From positions 522,063 through 586,062 of the forward strand of contig JAZKFT010000018.1 in the NCBI GenBank assembly GCA_040386335.1: a DNA stretch of 64,000 nucleotides, written 5' to 3'. A model generated the notes under the pieces. The model worked only from the letters and a program-made list of their open reading frames with translations, was not told where the DNA came from and did not search any database. Position numbers and translations under genes: made by a program. Below, in pieces: positions 19,001 through 26,765 of this stretch (positions are counted from its first letter, which is position 1; the number at the start of each line of letters is the position of its first letter). Source of the stretch: JAZKFT01 sp040386335. Lineage in GTDB: Bacteria > Bacteroidota > Bacteroidia > Chitinophagales > Chitinophagaceae.

Positions 19001-21030
19001 TCAACAACAATTTGCAGATAACAGATATTGAAAAGCGGATTGACAACATTGCCAATTATTATCTGGATCTCTCCGTCATCTACAATATGGGTATTAAGTC
19101 CAGCGACTATAAATTGAAGCAATTAGAGTCGTTTGTTGACGCGATTGAAGCTTTAAAAGGTATGGCTGAGGCATTTGAGACGGCACTAAAAATTGTGAGC
19201 CCAGGAAAATATATTTATGATTTGTTTGCCCCGAAGGCGGAAACTAAGTTTTCGTTTATTGAGGAGATAAAAAAGAAGGTGCTGGATGCACTTACTGACG
19301 ATCTGAAAAATGCGATAACCGAAAAGTTAGAAAAAGTAAAGTTCGATGACCCGGCAGTCACTGCCGACTTTCAAAAAACCCTTAAAGAGTTTAAAGTTTT
19401 TTTAGGAAAAGCCATCGATGTTTTTGCAGTTATCGACGGGGGTGTTGATGGACTGAAGGACAATGTGATGGAAGCATTAAAAAAGGGTTTTCTGATGTAT
19501 CTAACGAGGCTAGACTATACTGACTATTGCCGCGAATTACATAAGGACCTTATACCCAAACTTGCACAGTATTCCACCCAGTTAATCAGTAGTAACACTT
19601 ATGCTCAAAATTATGACCTGGTTCAGAGCCTTACAATTTCGGTGCCGCAACGGTCGCTAAACAAGCAATTAATAGATTCCTGTTCCATTATAGATGCAAA
19701 TATCGCAAGTCTTAAAGAGTCGTCCGAAACAGTAGAAACGATTCTTAGCTGTTCCAATGCAGTTGCAGAATTATCCCCGATAGTATTTGGCATTATCGGT
19801 GGTGCAGTTAGTGGTGGTGCTGGTATCATACCTGGCGTTGGCATTGGCTTAAAGGTAGCCAGGGTAATAAGAGGCCTGGAAATAATAGCCCATGGTTTTA
19901 AAGTGTATGATCTTTTTAAATCTACGTTTGTAGCACATGATGGCAGAGCGATCGCACGTAAAATTTCCAGATATGTAGCACCCACAAGTGGCTTTTCGTC
20001 TTTACCGTTGCAACCTGAGCAACAGCAGCCTGAACAGGAGCAGCAGGTATTTACTTTCACAAGTTTAGATAGCCTGGTTTCAAAGAAAAATAAGTACAAC
20101 CAAAAAGTAACAGAACTGAATGCCATTACAAGTGTGGTGTATGATTCAGCTACTTATTATTCCAAGTTTAAAGAGTTTGCCAATGCCGACTCGGCTTTCA
20201 GAATTGAATTAAATATCGCCGGAAATGCTATTTGGCCAAAAGCTGCCAATGCCATAAAACTTATTTCAGAGTTTGAAAATAAATTGACCAATACTTTCGA
20301 AAATTTGGTGAACCAGCAAACAAGAAATCGTATTTCAGTCAACATGTTACAAATGGCATATCAGTTAAACCCTTACGACGATACCGTCAAGCAGAGGTTC
20401 GACACAATCAGAACTCAGGTAATTAATTTTAACAATAGCAGCGTAGCTGCATTACAAGAACTGGTAGATTTAATTAACGCCAACAATATTCAAGCCCCGG
20501 CTTACCTGGTACAAACCAATTATCAGTTACAATTTAAAAATCAACCCGACAGCAACGGAACTGTTACCTACACATTAAAAAATATAGGAAACGTAGCTCA
20601 AATAAATGTGACTGCACAAATTACGCAGCCTACAGGTGGCTTTAATATTACAAGTACACCTTTCATTAATGCTGGCACAATAGCACCGGGCGAAAGCAAG
20701 CAAATAGTATACAATTTTAAGGCACCACATTCAGACACTACCGGCAATTATGATATTATCATTCATGCTGACAACGGAAGCTACAATAATATTGCTGGAG
20801 CATTTATTACGGCTACCCTTGTACCCGCCGAAGTGACTACTATAGCCAACGGCCTTTGGAGCAACCCCGAAACATGGAGCAGCCACCGGGTGCCGGATGC
20901 CGGTAGCGAAGTCACGGTTAAGCACCAGGTGGATGTGGATATTACAACGGCGGAATGTAAGAGTATAAAAGCCATTGCCCCGGGATTATTAAAAGTAAAG
21001 GCAGGGATGAAATTGTCAGTGATGAAATAA
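16003..21030 (+). CDS. Secreted multidomain protein: Ig-like repeats, propeller, long helical region
   Basis: This 1675-residue protein has a signal peptide (MKKLFLSLTLLHALLFAKSQ) and starts 59 bases after the giant LamG gene. In order: Ig/PKD-like repeats (~90-460) with the recurring LGPD motif of Bacteroidota surface proteins; two-component-regulator-type propeller repeats (~486-843; GRVWAGTSGGGLYRF, DEIWIGTTAGLMVYN); a carboxypeptidase-regulatory-like beta domain (~847-935); a long helical region (~960-1503); a CARDB/NEW3-like domain (~1505-1600); and a G8-like end (NGLWSNPETWSSHRVPDAG). Inside the helical region lies a hydrophobic, glycine-rich stretch (1257-1296; FGIIGGAVSGGAGIIPGVG) that could insert into a membrane. 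No T9SS sorting domain is recognisable, so its export route and anchoring are unclear. The function is unknown. Confidence 0.85.
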   Translation: MKKLFLSLTLLHALLFAKSQCTNFLGPNQFLMPCSNPFILNPAIIFNQPPSTQFELQQWGAFDTIPGQNGAPDVIRPLTSKTYFRAVRSDGCVDECVVSVEIRDFPLPNLGPDVNLHLAIQQETMDISSQNNGISFISGYDHHNWTVPINSLNNVDTGIYTVTVVTHDGCSDSKDVMVKCAIKRDTSVFKCRPDKYNLTALYVKPGHTNSWKTIRSTQGDTIPTPTPSAVDTGRYMLLTSKQGRCTDTIFVMVENLPRLNLGPDRKVVKCTGSTINVTLEFFLAGLTTQWNIPDATKANTGIHRLIATNSDGCKDTAFIEVRDTTKPNIGPDQFETICPIDNPINLSSNFNLTDLYGEWNIPNPDGVQAAGTYQLIAQNAFGCRDTAYFSVFHFDKPYFLRDTTIKLCFGKTKDLNTIYSIPNGYSLVDWSTLTPATAGAGIYIITVADNFQGCNFTAVVTITVQPNNTEILNLCKYNAINSGFTTNVFRTVTVDKAGRVWAGTSGGGLYRFNQLNNSCLNGNTWEKFKPTSGISTDSNTYRDLQSSNILGDTSLWAASIGHTLPYNYTGGVDHILGFNNPVVHFGSVNGGPVNGGLSSRNCNSIALGKSKKLYAALGFSQQPNGITMLDSTLDGGTFVYDLVTNPPSFTALPLNMSVIDNRFSAAGTRKNEIWFGYDNIANGVTANRILKWNDATGTYAGFVDANNSPIPFGPGLEVRAIFTDSSGRTFVGLNSGNGIAMLDSNTTDTTPEWFLANAANSPLPAGATVNFNSITQVIDEIWIGTTAGLMVYNGYGSFTECASWKLYTTANNLPSNNVTDIAIDTTNFNIWLTTDEGICRLVFEKRIIGTVVNVNAGRYDALLPTLNKTPLKNVEIKLIQASGSHTGVVVQSIMTTATGNFEFTDLNPLITYKMEVRYTGKNYQYYYQYKNLKYNSAMGLVLIPDSLNTELDTLKFRLEKHKFEFELYTHKFDNIFVIDDFLRTAEGYTLDNYKLPFEYINNNLQITDIEKRIDNIANYYLDLSVIYNMGIKSSDYKLKQLESFVDAIEALKGMAEAFETALKIVSPGKYIYDLFAPKAETKFSFIEEIKKKVLDALTDDLKNAITEKLEKVKFDDPAVTADFQKTLKEFKVFLGKAIDVFAVIDGGVDGLKDNVMEALKKGFLMYLTRLDYTDYCRELHKDLIPKLAQYSTQLISSNTYAQNYDLVQSLTISVPQRSLNKQLIDSCSIIDANIASLKESSETVETILSCSNAVAELSPIVFGIIGGAVSGGAGIIPGVGIGLKVARVIRGLEIIAHGFKVYDLFKSTFVAHDGRAIARKISRYVAPTSGFSSLPLQPEQQQPEQEQQVFTFTSLDSLVSKKNKYNQKVTELNAITSVVYDSATYYSKFKEFANADSAFRIELNIAGNAIWPKAANAIKLISEFENKLTNTFENLVNQQTRNRISVNMLQMAYQLNPYDDTVKQRFDTIRTQVINFNNSSVAALQELVDLINANNIQAPAYLVQTNYQLQFKNQPDSNGTVTYTLKNIGNVAQINVTAQITQPTGGFNITSTPFINAGTIAPGESKQIVYNFKAPHSDTTGNYDIIIHADNGSYNNIAGAFITATLVPAEVTTIANGLWSNPETWSSHRVPDAGSEVTVKHQVDVDITTAECKSIKAIAPGLLKVKAGMKLSVMK

Positions 21031-21036
21031 TGCACT

Positions 21037-21052
21037 ATGGTGCCGGCACCAT
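21037..21052. other. Perfect 16-bp palindrome in spacer
   Basis: ATGGTGCCGGCACCAT lies 6 bases after the stop of the 1675-residue gene and 67 bases before the next start. It has no T tract, so it is not a typical terminator. It could be an operator or an mRNA end structure. Confidence 0.35.
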
Positions 21053-21118
21053 TGTGGCAAACACCAGTTGGTTGGTACATTGAAATTTCAAAATACTGTT
21101 CACCTAAAATAAATCCAC

Positions 21119-21772
21119 ATGTTTGCTAACCCGAAAAACCGTAGTAAGCTTATCTCTTTTTTGATCGCCTTCACATTGGTGATTCTCACTACTTTTTTTG
21201 TAAACCAGAATAAAAAAGAGAGTGAGCAGATTTCGGGAAAAATTGCCGGAATTGATAAGAAGATGGAAGCTTCCTTGTCTCTGTACTTATTGGCCAAGTC
21301 GGATTTTTCCTATGCTATGTTGTATCAAACACTCGGCATGTTGCATAAAGAAAACGGCCATAGTTTCAACACTGTTTTTTTACCATATGGCGATGCATTA
21401 ATAAGAGGGATTAAAAGTATAAATGAAGCTATTGGCCAAAATGAAGGAAGGGTAGAAGAGGAAACGATAGGCATGCTGGAGAACGGTTTTAAAACAGCGG
21501 CAGACCGTGACAACCTGGACGATTTTTTTAAAACATTTAGTGATGCTGGCAGAATTGTGACAGGGCTCAATTACGCTTATGAAACAAATGTCAAAAAACT
21601 GGCCAACGACAAACTTTCACTTAAGGCAGAGCGTGCTGCCCTTGAGGTAAGGGCCAGCCTGCTTACCTGGATAGCCGCCATCATTGGTTTTGTTCAATTG
21701 TTTTTCAACAGCTTTTACGACATGTATATCGAGTATAAAAAAAGTTCAAACACCACACTAAGAAAAATCTGA
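21119..21772 (+). CDS. Two-helix membrane protein of unknown function
   Basis: This 217-residue protein has one transmembrane helix at each end (about residues 10-29, LISFLIAFTLVILTTFF, and ~180-200, LLTWIAAIIGFVQLFF) around a ~150-residue, mostly helical, charged soluble part. That topology resembles the sensor half of chemoreceptors or kinases, but no output domain follows. The cytoplasmic tail is short and basic (EYKKSSNTTLRKI). It ends three bases before the next ATG, so it shares an mRNA with the lipoprotein, and probably with the large secreted proteins upstream. I do not recognise the family. Confidence 0.8.
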   Translation: MFANPKNRSKLISFLIAFTLVILTTFFVNQNKKESEQISGKIAGIDKKMEASLSLYLLAKSDFSYAMLYQTLGMLHKENGHSFNTVFLPYGDALIRGIKSINEAIGQNEGRVEEETIGMLENGFKTAADRDNLDDFFKTFSDAGRIVTGLNYAYETNVKKLANDKLSLKAERAALEVRASLLTWIAAIIGFVQLFFNSFYDMYIEYKKSSNTTLRKI

Positions 21773-21775
21773 AAA

Positions 21776-22303
21776 ATGAAAAAGTTAGTTTCCTTTTTAA
21801 CGGGTAATACAGTATGGATTGCCAGCATACTTGCGGCACAATTTTTTACGGGCTGTAACCAAAACAATGATGACCATTCGCCTAAACAACCTGATGAACG
21901 GCCGGTTATAGAACCTGCGAGTATCGTCAATAGCGGCCTGCAGGTGTACATTGATGAATTGGCCGACCACCGGCTGTATAAGTTTTCTAATTATAATTCT
22001 GGCAGCGGCGGCGAGGGTATGCAAAGTGAAAGCTGGATGGACTTATGCAGTAATGGTCGGTTTTTTGCCCATGAATCTTCAAGTGTTTCTATAGATGGAA
22101 CGACCTCACAACACAATAAAGATGAACAAGGGACCTGGGAAGTAACAGGTTCAGCAGATGCCCCTATGTTGAAAATAACTGCCACCAATGGGGAATCAGG
22201 CCTCATTCCTATCAGCCTGGACGGTACAAAGCTGTATTTAAAAGGTCAAAGGATGTATCATATACCGAAAGGAGAAGAACATGGGCCGGAAAGCTGTAAC
22301 TGA
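21776..22303 (+). CDS. Small lipoprotein, lipocalin-like
   Basis: This 175-residue protein has a hydrophobic leader ending in a lipobox (AAQFFTGC), with the acylated Cys followed by an Asn/Asp-rich spacer, so it is probably an envelope lipoprotein. The mature part is beta-rich (GTWEVTGSADAPMLKITATNG, broken at 20 residues or fewer in any copy here) and resembles the small lipocalin-like proteins of Bacteroidota. It is the last gene before a strong terminator at 22391-22428 and starts four bases after the preceding stop. No precise function can be given. Confidence 0.8.
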   Translation: MKKLVSFLTGNTVWIASILAAQFFTGCNQNNDDHSPKQPDERPVIEPASIVNSGLQVYIDELADHRLYKFSNYNSGSGGEGMQSESWMDLCSNGRFFAHESSSVSIDGTTSQHNKDEQGTWEVTGSADAPMLKITATNGESGLIPISLDGTKLYLKGQRMYHIPKGEEHGPESCN

Positions 22304-22390
22304 AATGTCAGCGGCTCAAGGGGTAAAACAGTGACTATCGGGCAAAAAATCTCCGGACAGATAGTATAGTACTGAATAACACATCCACAC

Positions 22391-22428
22391 AAAAAAGCAT
22401 CCCTGTTTTATGGGGATGCTTTTTTTTT
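22391..22428. terminator. Rho-independent terminator, bidirectional
   Basis: An eight-base stem AGCATCCC/GGGATGCT (22396-22403 and 22413-22420) is flanked by an A run on the left and a T run on the right. It can serve both the plus-strand surface operon and the minus-strand DUF4878 gene that ends at 22446. Confidence 0.9.
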
Positions 22429-22445
22429 AAATGATTGTGAGCGGT

Positions 22446-23000
22446 TTATTTCTGCTCCATAGCTTTCTTCAGGCTATCCATAGCCGGGCCTACCTGCTCC
22501 ATTGCTTTTTTGATGCTGTCTGTCATACCATTCAGGTCTTCCATTTTAGGCATGTCCTCGCCATTTTCTTTCATTTTGTCTGCACCTGTTTTCATCAGGG
22601 TGTTTTTGTCAAACGCCACTTTCCAGCTGCCATCTTCTTTTTTCAGGCTGATTGGCATTTGCTCTTTACCATCTACCATCAGGCTTACGGTTGCGTTGTC
22701 GCCGGTTATTTTTGCTTCACTGTATTCTACTTTTTTGCCTTTCCACTCTTTGTCAAAATCCATATCGTCGCCTTTGCCACCAAATGCTTCTGCCATCTTC
22801 ATGGCACTCTTCATCATCTCAAGTGCAGATTTAGAATCTTTGGTAGCATATTGCGCTGCGCCATCAAAATCTTTTGCTTTGATCTCATCCATAAATGCTA
22901 TGGCCACAGATTTTGGATCGCCTGAACTACCACCTTTACAACCCACTAACGCTACCATCATAAACGTGGCGGCAGTCATAGACAGAAATAATTTTTTCAT
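22446..23000 (-). CDS. DUF4878-type lipoprotein
   Basis: This 184-residue protein begins with a lipoprotein signal (MKKLFLSMTAATFMMVALVGC) whose lipobox is VALVGC, followed by a Gly/Ser linker. The body matches the DUF4878 pattern: an N-terminal SVAIAFMDEIKAKDFDGAAQYA helix segment (shown split by its own breaks), then beta strands with DNATVSLMVDGKEQMPISLK and GSWKVAFDK, as in NTF2-like folds. The C-terminus is a long Lys/Met-rich helix. Such proteins are probably periplasmic or outer-membrane lipoproteins of unknown role. It appears to be a single-gene unit that shares the terminator at 22391. Confidence 0.85.
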   Translation of the reverse strand: MKKLFLSMTAATFMMVALVGCKGGSSGDPKSVAIAFMDEIKAKDFDGAAQYATKDSKSALEMMKSAMKMAEAFGGKGDDMDFDKEWKGKKVEYSEAKITGDNATVSLMVDGKEQMPISLKKEDGSWKVAFDKNTLMKTGADKMKENGEDMPKMEDLNGMTDSIKKAMEQVGPAMDSLKKAMEQK

Positions 23001-23183
23001 AAACAGTTATTTTAAGTTTTTTGTTGATGCCGCAAAATAAGCAGGAAACTTTTGAATAATAAAGCGGGGAGGGGAAATAATGTTGGATGGGGGAGTATTG
23101 GTGTTTGGTTGATTAGTTGATTGGTTGGTAAGTTGATTAGTGACTGGCAAGTAGCAAGTAGCAATTGACAATGACTATTATGT

Positions 23184-23232
23184 GTTAAGCGTCGGGCGTC
23201 CTGCGTCAGGCGTTAAGCGTTAAGCGTCCCGC
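23184..23232. repeat. Heptamer array, seven units
   Basis: Seven consecutive 7-base units of the pattern GTTAAGC / GTCNGGC fill this stretch exactly and end three bases before the stop codon end of the minus-strand gene at 23236. More degenerate 7-8-base units (TTGATTAG, AGTAGCA) precede it from about 23100. Confidence 0.8.
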
Positions 23233-23235
23233 GTT

Positions 23236-23598
23236 TTACCCTTTCAGAACTTTCATCACCCAATAGCAAATAATGACGATCAGTAAAACGGTACCGATTG
23301 AGAGCAGTATCCAGTTTTGATCTTTCCACTTGCGGGTCTCCTTGTGCTTGTTTTTCTGGAGGGCCAGTTTTTTTTGAAGGGTATGATTTATTTCCCGGGC
23401 CATTATTTCCAATCTTACTTTGTCCTGTACGCTTTGAAGGCCTTCCATAGCGTCCTGCATCATGGCATCCTCCAATTCTGTTTCCTCCAGCCTTTGTTGG
23501 GTGGTGTTATCGAGTTCGCCTTTCAAATAATCAATGATCTGCTGATTTTCAATCGGCACTTCTTTCGATGTTAATATGTTCAGCAGTTTATTGTCCAT
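23236..23598 (-). CDS. Small membrane anti-sigma-like protein
   Basis: This 120-residue protein lies downstream of an ECF sigma gene on the same strand. Its N-terminal half (IIDYLKGELDNTTQQRLEE, then AMMQDAMEGLQS) has the pattern of the sigma-binding N-terminus of Bacteroidota anti-sigma factors, without the zinc-binding His/Cys residues. A basic linker and a single transmembrane helix (about residues 96-114; WILLSIGTVLLIVIICYWVM) follow, and almost nothing lies beyond, so there is no periplasmic sensor domain. The likely role is to hold the sigma factor at the membrane. ATG at 23598 is chosen over an upstream TTG at 23616. Confidence 0.68.
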   Translation of the reverse strand: MDNKLLNILTSKEVPIENQQIIDYLKGELDNTTQQRLEETELEDAMMQDAMEGLQSVQDKVRLEIMAREINHTLQKKLALQKNKHKETRKWKDQNWILLSIGTVLLIVIICYWVMKVLKG

Positions 23599-23633
23599 CT
23601 CTTTTTTAAAGTTCAAGTATCAGGTAGTAAGAT

Positions 23634-23721
23634 TCAAGGTTTACAAGTTTACAAGTTCACAAGTTCACAAGTTCACAAGTTTACAAGTTTACAAGTTCAC
23701 GAGTTCACAAGTTCCGGGGTT
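23634..23721. repeat. Octamer array, eleven units of CACAAGTT type
   Basis: Eleven consecutive 8-base units with consensus (C/T)ACAAGTT lie in the 259-base spacer between the sigma gene and the anti-sigma-like gene, upstream of the latter. A second short octamer run (AATCAACC type) lies at about 23830-23866 at the sigma gene's 3' end. Slippage here could change the spacing between the two genes. Confidence 0.85.
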
Positions 23722-23857
23722 TAAGGGGTCTGATAGTTCGAAGTATTGTTGTTGTCATACCATTTACTTTTTTATACAAATTATTTTCATCCGCCGTCGA
23801 AACAACTTGTGAACCCGTGAACTGGTGAACTAATCAACCAATCAACCAATAAACTAA

Positions 23858-24433
23858 TCAACCACCATTCCGCTCCACCCAAATTTTTATATTTCGTTTG
23901 CCGTTCTGAATATGGCTTTTCACCTGTAATAGTGTGTGGCCGGTGGTGCTGCTAATTTCCTGGTAGCTTTTCTTTTGTAAGTAAAATAAAGTTACACAGG
24001 TTTTTTGATCAGTATTCAGTGTTTCCAATCCCTGTTCTATCAGTTCCAGTAAATGTTCCTTTTCTTTTTTCTCCTCTTTATCATCATCCTGAGGTAAAAC
24101 TTTGCTGTGTTGTTCCTTCAATTCGTCGGGAATATGCTTGTTATGATCCCGCAGGTACATAAGGCAATAGTTTTTTGCCACCATGTAAATCCAGCTTTTA
24201 AAATAGGTGATTTCGTAACGGGGTACTTCCTGCAATGCTTTTAAAAAAACCTGTTGTACGCCATCCTTAGCCAACTCTTCATTTTTTAAATATTTCATAC
24301 ATACACCGAGCAGCAATAAAGTATACCGTTGCAGCAAATGGCCCAATAACTGCTGGTCTCTTTCCCTGTGAAACAGTTGCAGCAATTCCTGGTCGGTAAG
24401 ATGTTGGTATTGTGAGGATTCCTTCAAAGGCAA
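23858..24433 (-). CDS. RNA polymerase sigma factor, ECF family
   Basis: This 191-residue sigma-70 family protein has region 2 at about residues 20-95 (ELAKDGVQQVFLKAL, FKSWIYMVAKNYCLMYLR) and region 4 at ~130-185 (GLETLNTDQKTCVTLFYLQ, SYQEISSTTGHTLLQVKSHI). A Lys/Glu/Asp-rich linker joins them. The start is unusual: the only start codon before region 2 is TTG at 24433, with an in-frame stop two codons upstream. The gene downstream encodes a membrane anti-sigma-like protein, so activity is probably controlled by sequestration. Targets cannot be inferred. Confidence 0.88.
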   Translation of the reverse strand: MPLKESSQYQHLTDQELLQLFHRERDQQLLGHLLQRYTLLLLGVCMKYLKNEELAKDGVQQVFLKALQEVPRYEITYFKSWIYMVAKNYCLMYLRDHNKHIPDELKEQHSKVLPQDDDKEEKKEKEHLLELIEQGLETLNTDQKTCVTLFYLQKKSYQEISSTTGHTLLQVKSHIQNGKRNIKIWVERNGG

Positions 24434-24565
24434 TGTTCAGGTTTGTTTTTGGGGTTTGGTTAAGACGGATGCAAGTACGGGAAATTTCCACAATAGCACT
24501 TATAGAATCACGCAGGATTGCAACGCTGCCGTGTATACTAAAAATCTTCCGTTGCAAAGAATAGC

Positions 24566-25528
24566 TTAGTGTAACCTGAAACTAACCATTTGCACGAACC
24601 GGTATATCACTTTCCTGTTATATTGCATAGCAGGTATCCAGTTGGGGGCTTTTCGCATAATACGCAAGGCCTCCTGGCCCGTGTATTCGTCAGGGGACGA
24701 CAGGATGGAAATATCAAGGGGCTTGCCCTCCTGGTCCACCGTAAATTGTACGGAAACATCGCCCTCGGTTCCTGCTAGTTCCGATTGCCTGGGGTACTGT
24801 AAATTTCGCTCAAGATACCGTCTCCATCCATCCAGGCCACCTCTAAAAACGGCAGGGATCTCCTCTTTGCATACGTCTTTTTTTTCCGGGTTGCCGGATT
24901 CATCGTAACAGGCTATTGCGACGGCACTGTCGGCTTCATAAGTAATATCCTGTGAAAGTATTCCTGCCTGGTCCTTATAGCTCCATAACCCGGTTCTTTT
25001 GCCGAGATGGTACCTTCCGGCGCACCTTATTTTTCCATCCTCTGCAAACAGCTTCTCCACGCCGTTACCCAACGAATCGCCGATGTAAGTGGAATAGACC
25101 TTTCCATTTTTATCCCAATTAATTGCTGTGTCGATCCGGATATCATTATTGTACCGTGCTACGGAAAACTGTTCGCCGTTACTATACCATTGGGCTTGTA
25201 TACCTTGCTTTTTTCCATGTACATAAAAACAGCTGTCAGTTTCCACGCCAGTCCTCGTAAACCACCTGAACAGCCCATGTCTTACTTTCCCTGAAGTGTC
25301 TGTGTAGCTGCCCGACATTTGCAATTTTGTTTCCGGCAAATAGTAGTCTTCGGCCTTCCAGACATCGCCCTCCTTCCATTTGACCCCAACAAATTGTGCA
25401 TTATTTCTTGTTGTGGGTTTCCATCTGTAATCATACCAGGTCACCAGGGTGTCTCCCTTCGCATCAACACCTAAAGAGCATAATAATAAAATAAACAGCG
25501 TTTGATATTTGCGACTGAACATTTTCAT
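24566..25528 (-). CDS. Secreted MORN-repeat protein with TonB C-terminal domain
   Basis: This 320-residue protein has a cleavable-looking signal peptide (LFILLLCSLGVDA) and then MORN/YwqK-like repeats with the G-x-W/x-Y-G pattern (about residues 55-200; HGLFRWFTRTG, GKKQGIQAQWYSNGEQ, GKRTGLWSYKDQ). The last ~90 residues are a TonB C-terminal domain (LERNLQYPRQSELAGTEGDV, VQFTVDQEGKPLDISILSS). Unlike a true TonB it has no N-terminal membrane anchor or Pro-rich spacer, so it probably does not transduce energy. It may bind an envelope partner. It is followed by the sigma gene 132 bases later. Confidence 0.8.
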   Translation of the reverse strand: MKMFSRKYQTLFILLLCSLGVDAKGDTLVTWYDYRWKPTTRNNAQFVGVKWKEGDVWKAEDYYLPETKLQMSGSYTDTSGKVRHGLFRWFTRTGVETDSCFYVHGKKQGIQAQWYSNGEQFSVARYNNDIRIDTAINWDKNGKVYSTYIGDSLGNGVEKLFAEDGKIRCAGRYHLGKRTGLWSYKDQAGILSQDITYEADSAVAIACYDESGNPEKKDVCKEEIPAVFRGGLDGWRRYLERNLQYPRQSELAGTEGDVSVQFTVDQEGKPLDISILSSPDEYTGQEALRIMRKAPNWIPAMQYNRKVIYRFVQMVSFRLH

Positions 25529-25629
25529 GGCCGTAAATAAAGATGATATTGATGAAATGAAATCATTTTTTGAAAAAAGGCGCCTTTTTTGCTTTTAGTA
25601 AAGGATTAAATACTTCAACATTTAGAAAA

Positions 25630-26523
25630 ATGAAATTTAAATCGCTTGGGATTACACTCTTTTTTATTGGTGCTACAGCAACCAGTCATGCACAGGCAGT
25701 TAATAATTGTGGTTTTAAGATCCCTCCAAAGTCTCTCAAAACCAATTTTTCATCTATTTACGAAGCCCGGGACATCGTTAATACCATGCTGGATACCATT
25801 AAATGGAAGGAAAACTTCAGGCTGCAGGAACAAAACGGCATTAATAACGCCTATGCAACGATCATCCGCGATCAGCGGTATATTGTGTATGATAACAACT
25901 TCCTGGAAAATGTAGATAATTATGCAGCCACCAAATGGGCTTCCATCAGCATCATGGCGCACGAAATGGGCCATCATTATTATAACCATGTGGTAAGTGC
26001 AAAAGGGAGTACCGTTCCAAAAGAAATAGAAGCCGACGCATTTTCAGGTTATGTCATGAACCGGTTAGGGGCAACCCTTGCCCAATCTGTGGCAGCCATG
26101 GAAAAAATAGGGAGCGATAAGCAAAGCGCTACCCACCCCGCAAAAAGAGACCGGCTCGATGCCATTAGAAAAGGCTGGGACATGGGAAATGCAGACAGGG
26201 GGATAACAAGAGACAATGGTGGAACCGGCGGAACCGGCAATACCACTACAAACCCCACAACCGATCCTACATGGATTGGTCTTTCCATGCAGAGTAATAA
26301 AAATGAAACCGTTTATTTAAGCGACGACGGAAAGAAATACCAGGCAGCAGAAATTAAAGTGGGTGAAACATTTGTTTTCAAATTTGAGATTTATAATTAT
26401 GGCTGGCTTCGGTTACCTTATTTTAATGGCTACCGTACTTTTAAACTGATGCATGGTAAAGATTATGCCATCATCATGAACCGCCGAACCAAAAACTGGA
26501 CTTTGGTTGAGGTCCCGGATTAA
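25630..26523 (+). CDS. Secreted M48-like zinc metalloprotease
   Basis: This 297-residue protein has a signal peptide (MKFKSLGITLFFIGATATSHAQ, cut after AQ). The zinc-protease motif is H111-E112-M-G-H115 and the third ligand is probably E132 in the EIEADAF motif, as in M48 peptidases. A Gly/Thr/Asn-rich linker (~200-220) leads to a C-terminal beta domain. The enzyme would act in the periplasm or outside. I use the ATG at 25630, since the upstream TTG at 25570 precedes an improbable leader and lies at a palindrome (AAAAAAGGCGCCTTTTTT, 25573-25590). It diverges from the TonB-C/MORN gene. Confidence 0.85.
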   Translation: MKFKSLGITLFFIGATATSHAQAVNNCGFKIPPKSLKTNFSSIYEARDIVNTMLDTIKWKENFRLQEQNGINNAYATIIRDQRYIVYDNNFLENVDNYAATKWASISIMAHEMGHHYYNHVVSAKGSTVPKEIEADAFSGYVMNRLGATLAQSVAAMEKIGSDKQSATHPAKRDRLDAIRKGWDMGNADRGITRDNGGTGGTGNTTTNPTTDPTWIGLSMQSNKNETVYLSDDGKKYQAAEIKVGETFVFKFEIYNYGWLRLPYFNGYRTFKLMHGKDYAIIMNRRTKNWTLVEVPD

Positions 26524-26653
26524 TTTTTTAAAACCTCATCGCTACTACATTTCTTCAGAAGATTTCTGGCCCTTGTGTCTTGATACTTGTATCCTGACAC
26601 CTGGGCCTTTTTGCTTGTCTTGAACCTTGTGCTTCAACCTTGAACCTTGATCC

Positions 26654-26683
26654 TTGCACCTTGGCGCCCGAATCTTATATTCG
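26654..26683 (+). promoter_or_regulatory. Candidate Bacteroidota promoter for the rhamnose cluster
   Basis: TTG at 26654-26656 and TATATTCG at 26676-26683 are 19 bases apart, close to the Bacteroidota sigma-A consensus TTG-N(about 19-21)-TAnnTTTG, with one mismatch in the -7 element. The site is 83 bases upstream of rhaT. The -33 TTG sits inside a run of 7-base TTGAACC-like repeats (26620-26667), so alternative TTGs exist. Confidence 0.35.
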
Positions 26684-26765
26684 CATGACAGTACATGACA
26701 GCCTTCATGTATCATCCTTCTATCTTTATCGCAGATTTGCTTCCTTAGAAAAAAACAATTTAATC

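Noticed and set aside
20940..21118. Frameshift truncating a longer G8 domain at the end of the 1675-residue protein
   Set aside because: Other frames after the stop do not continue a G8-like sequence, so I cannot support a frameshift.
25573..25590. AAAAAAGGCGCCTTTTTT as a terminator
   Set aside because: It has no loop-forming spacer and lies upstream of two divergent genes, where no transcript needs to end.
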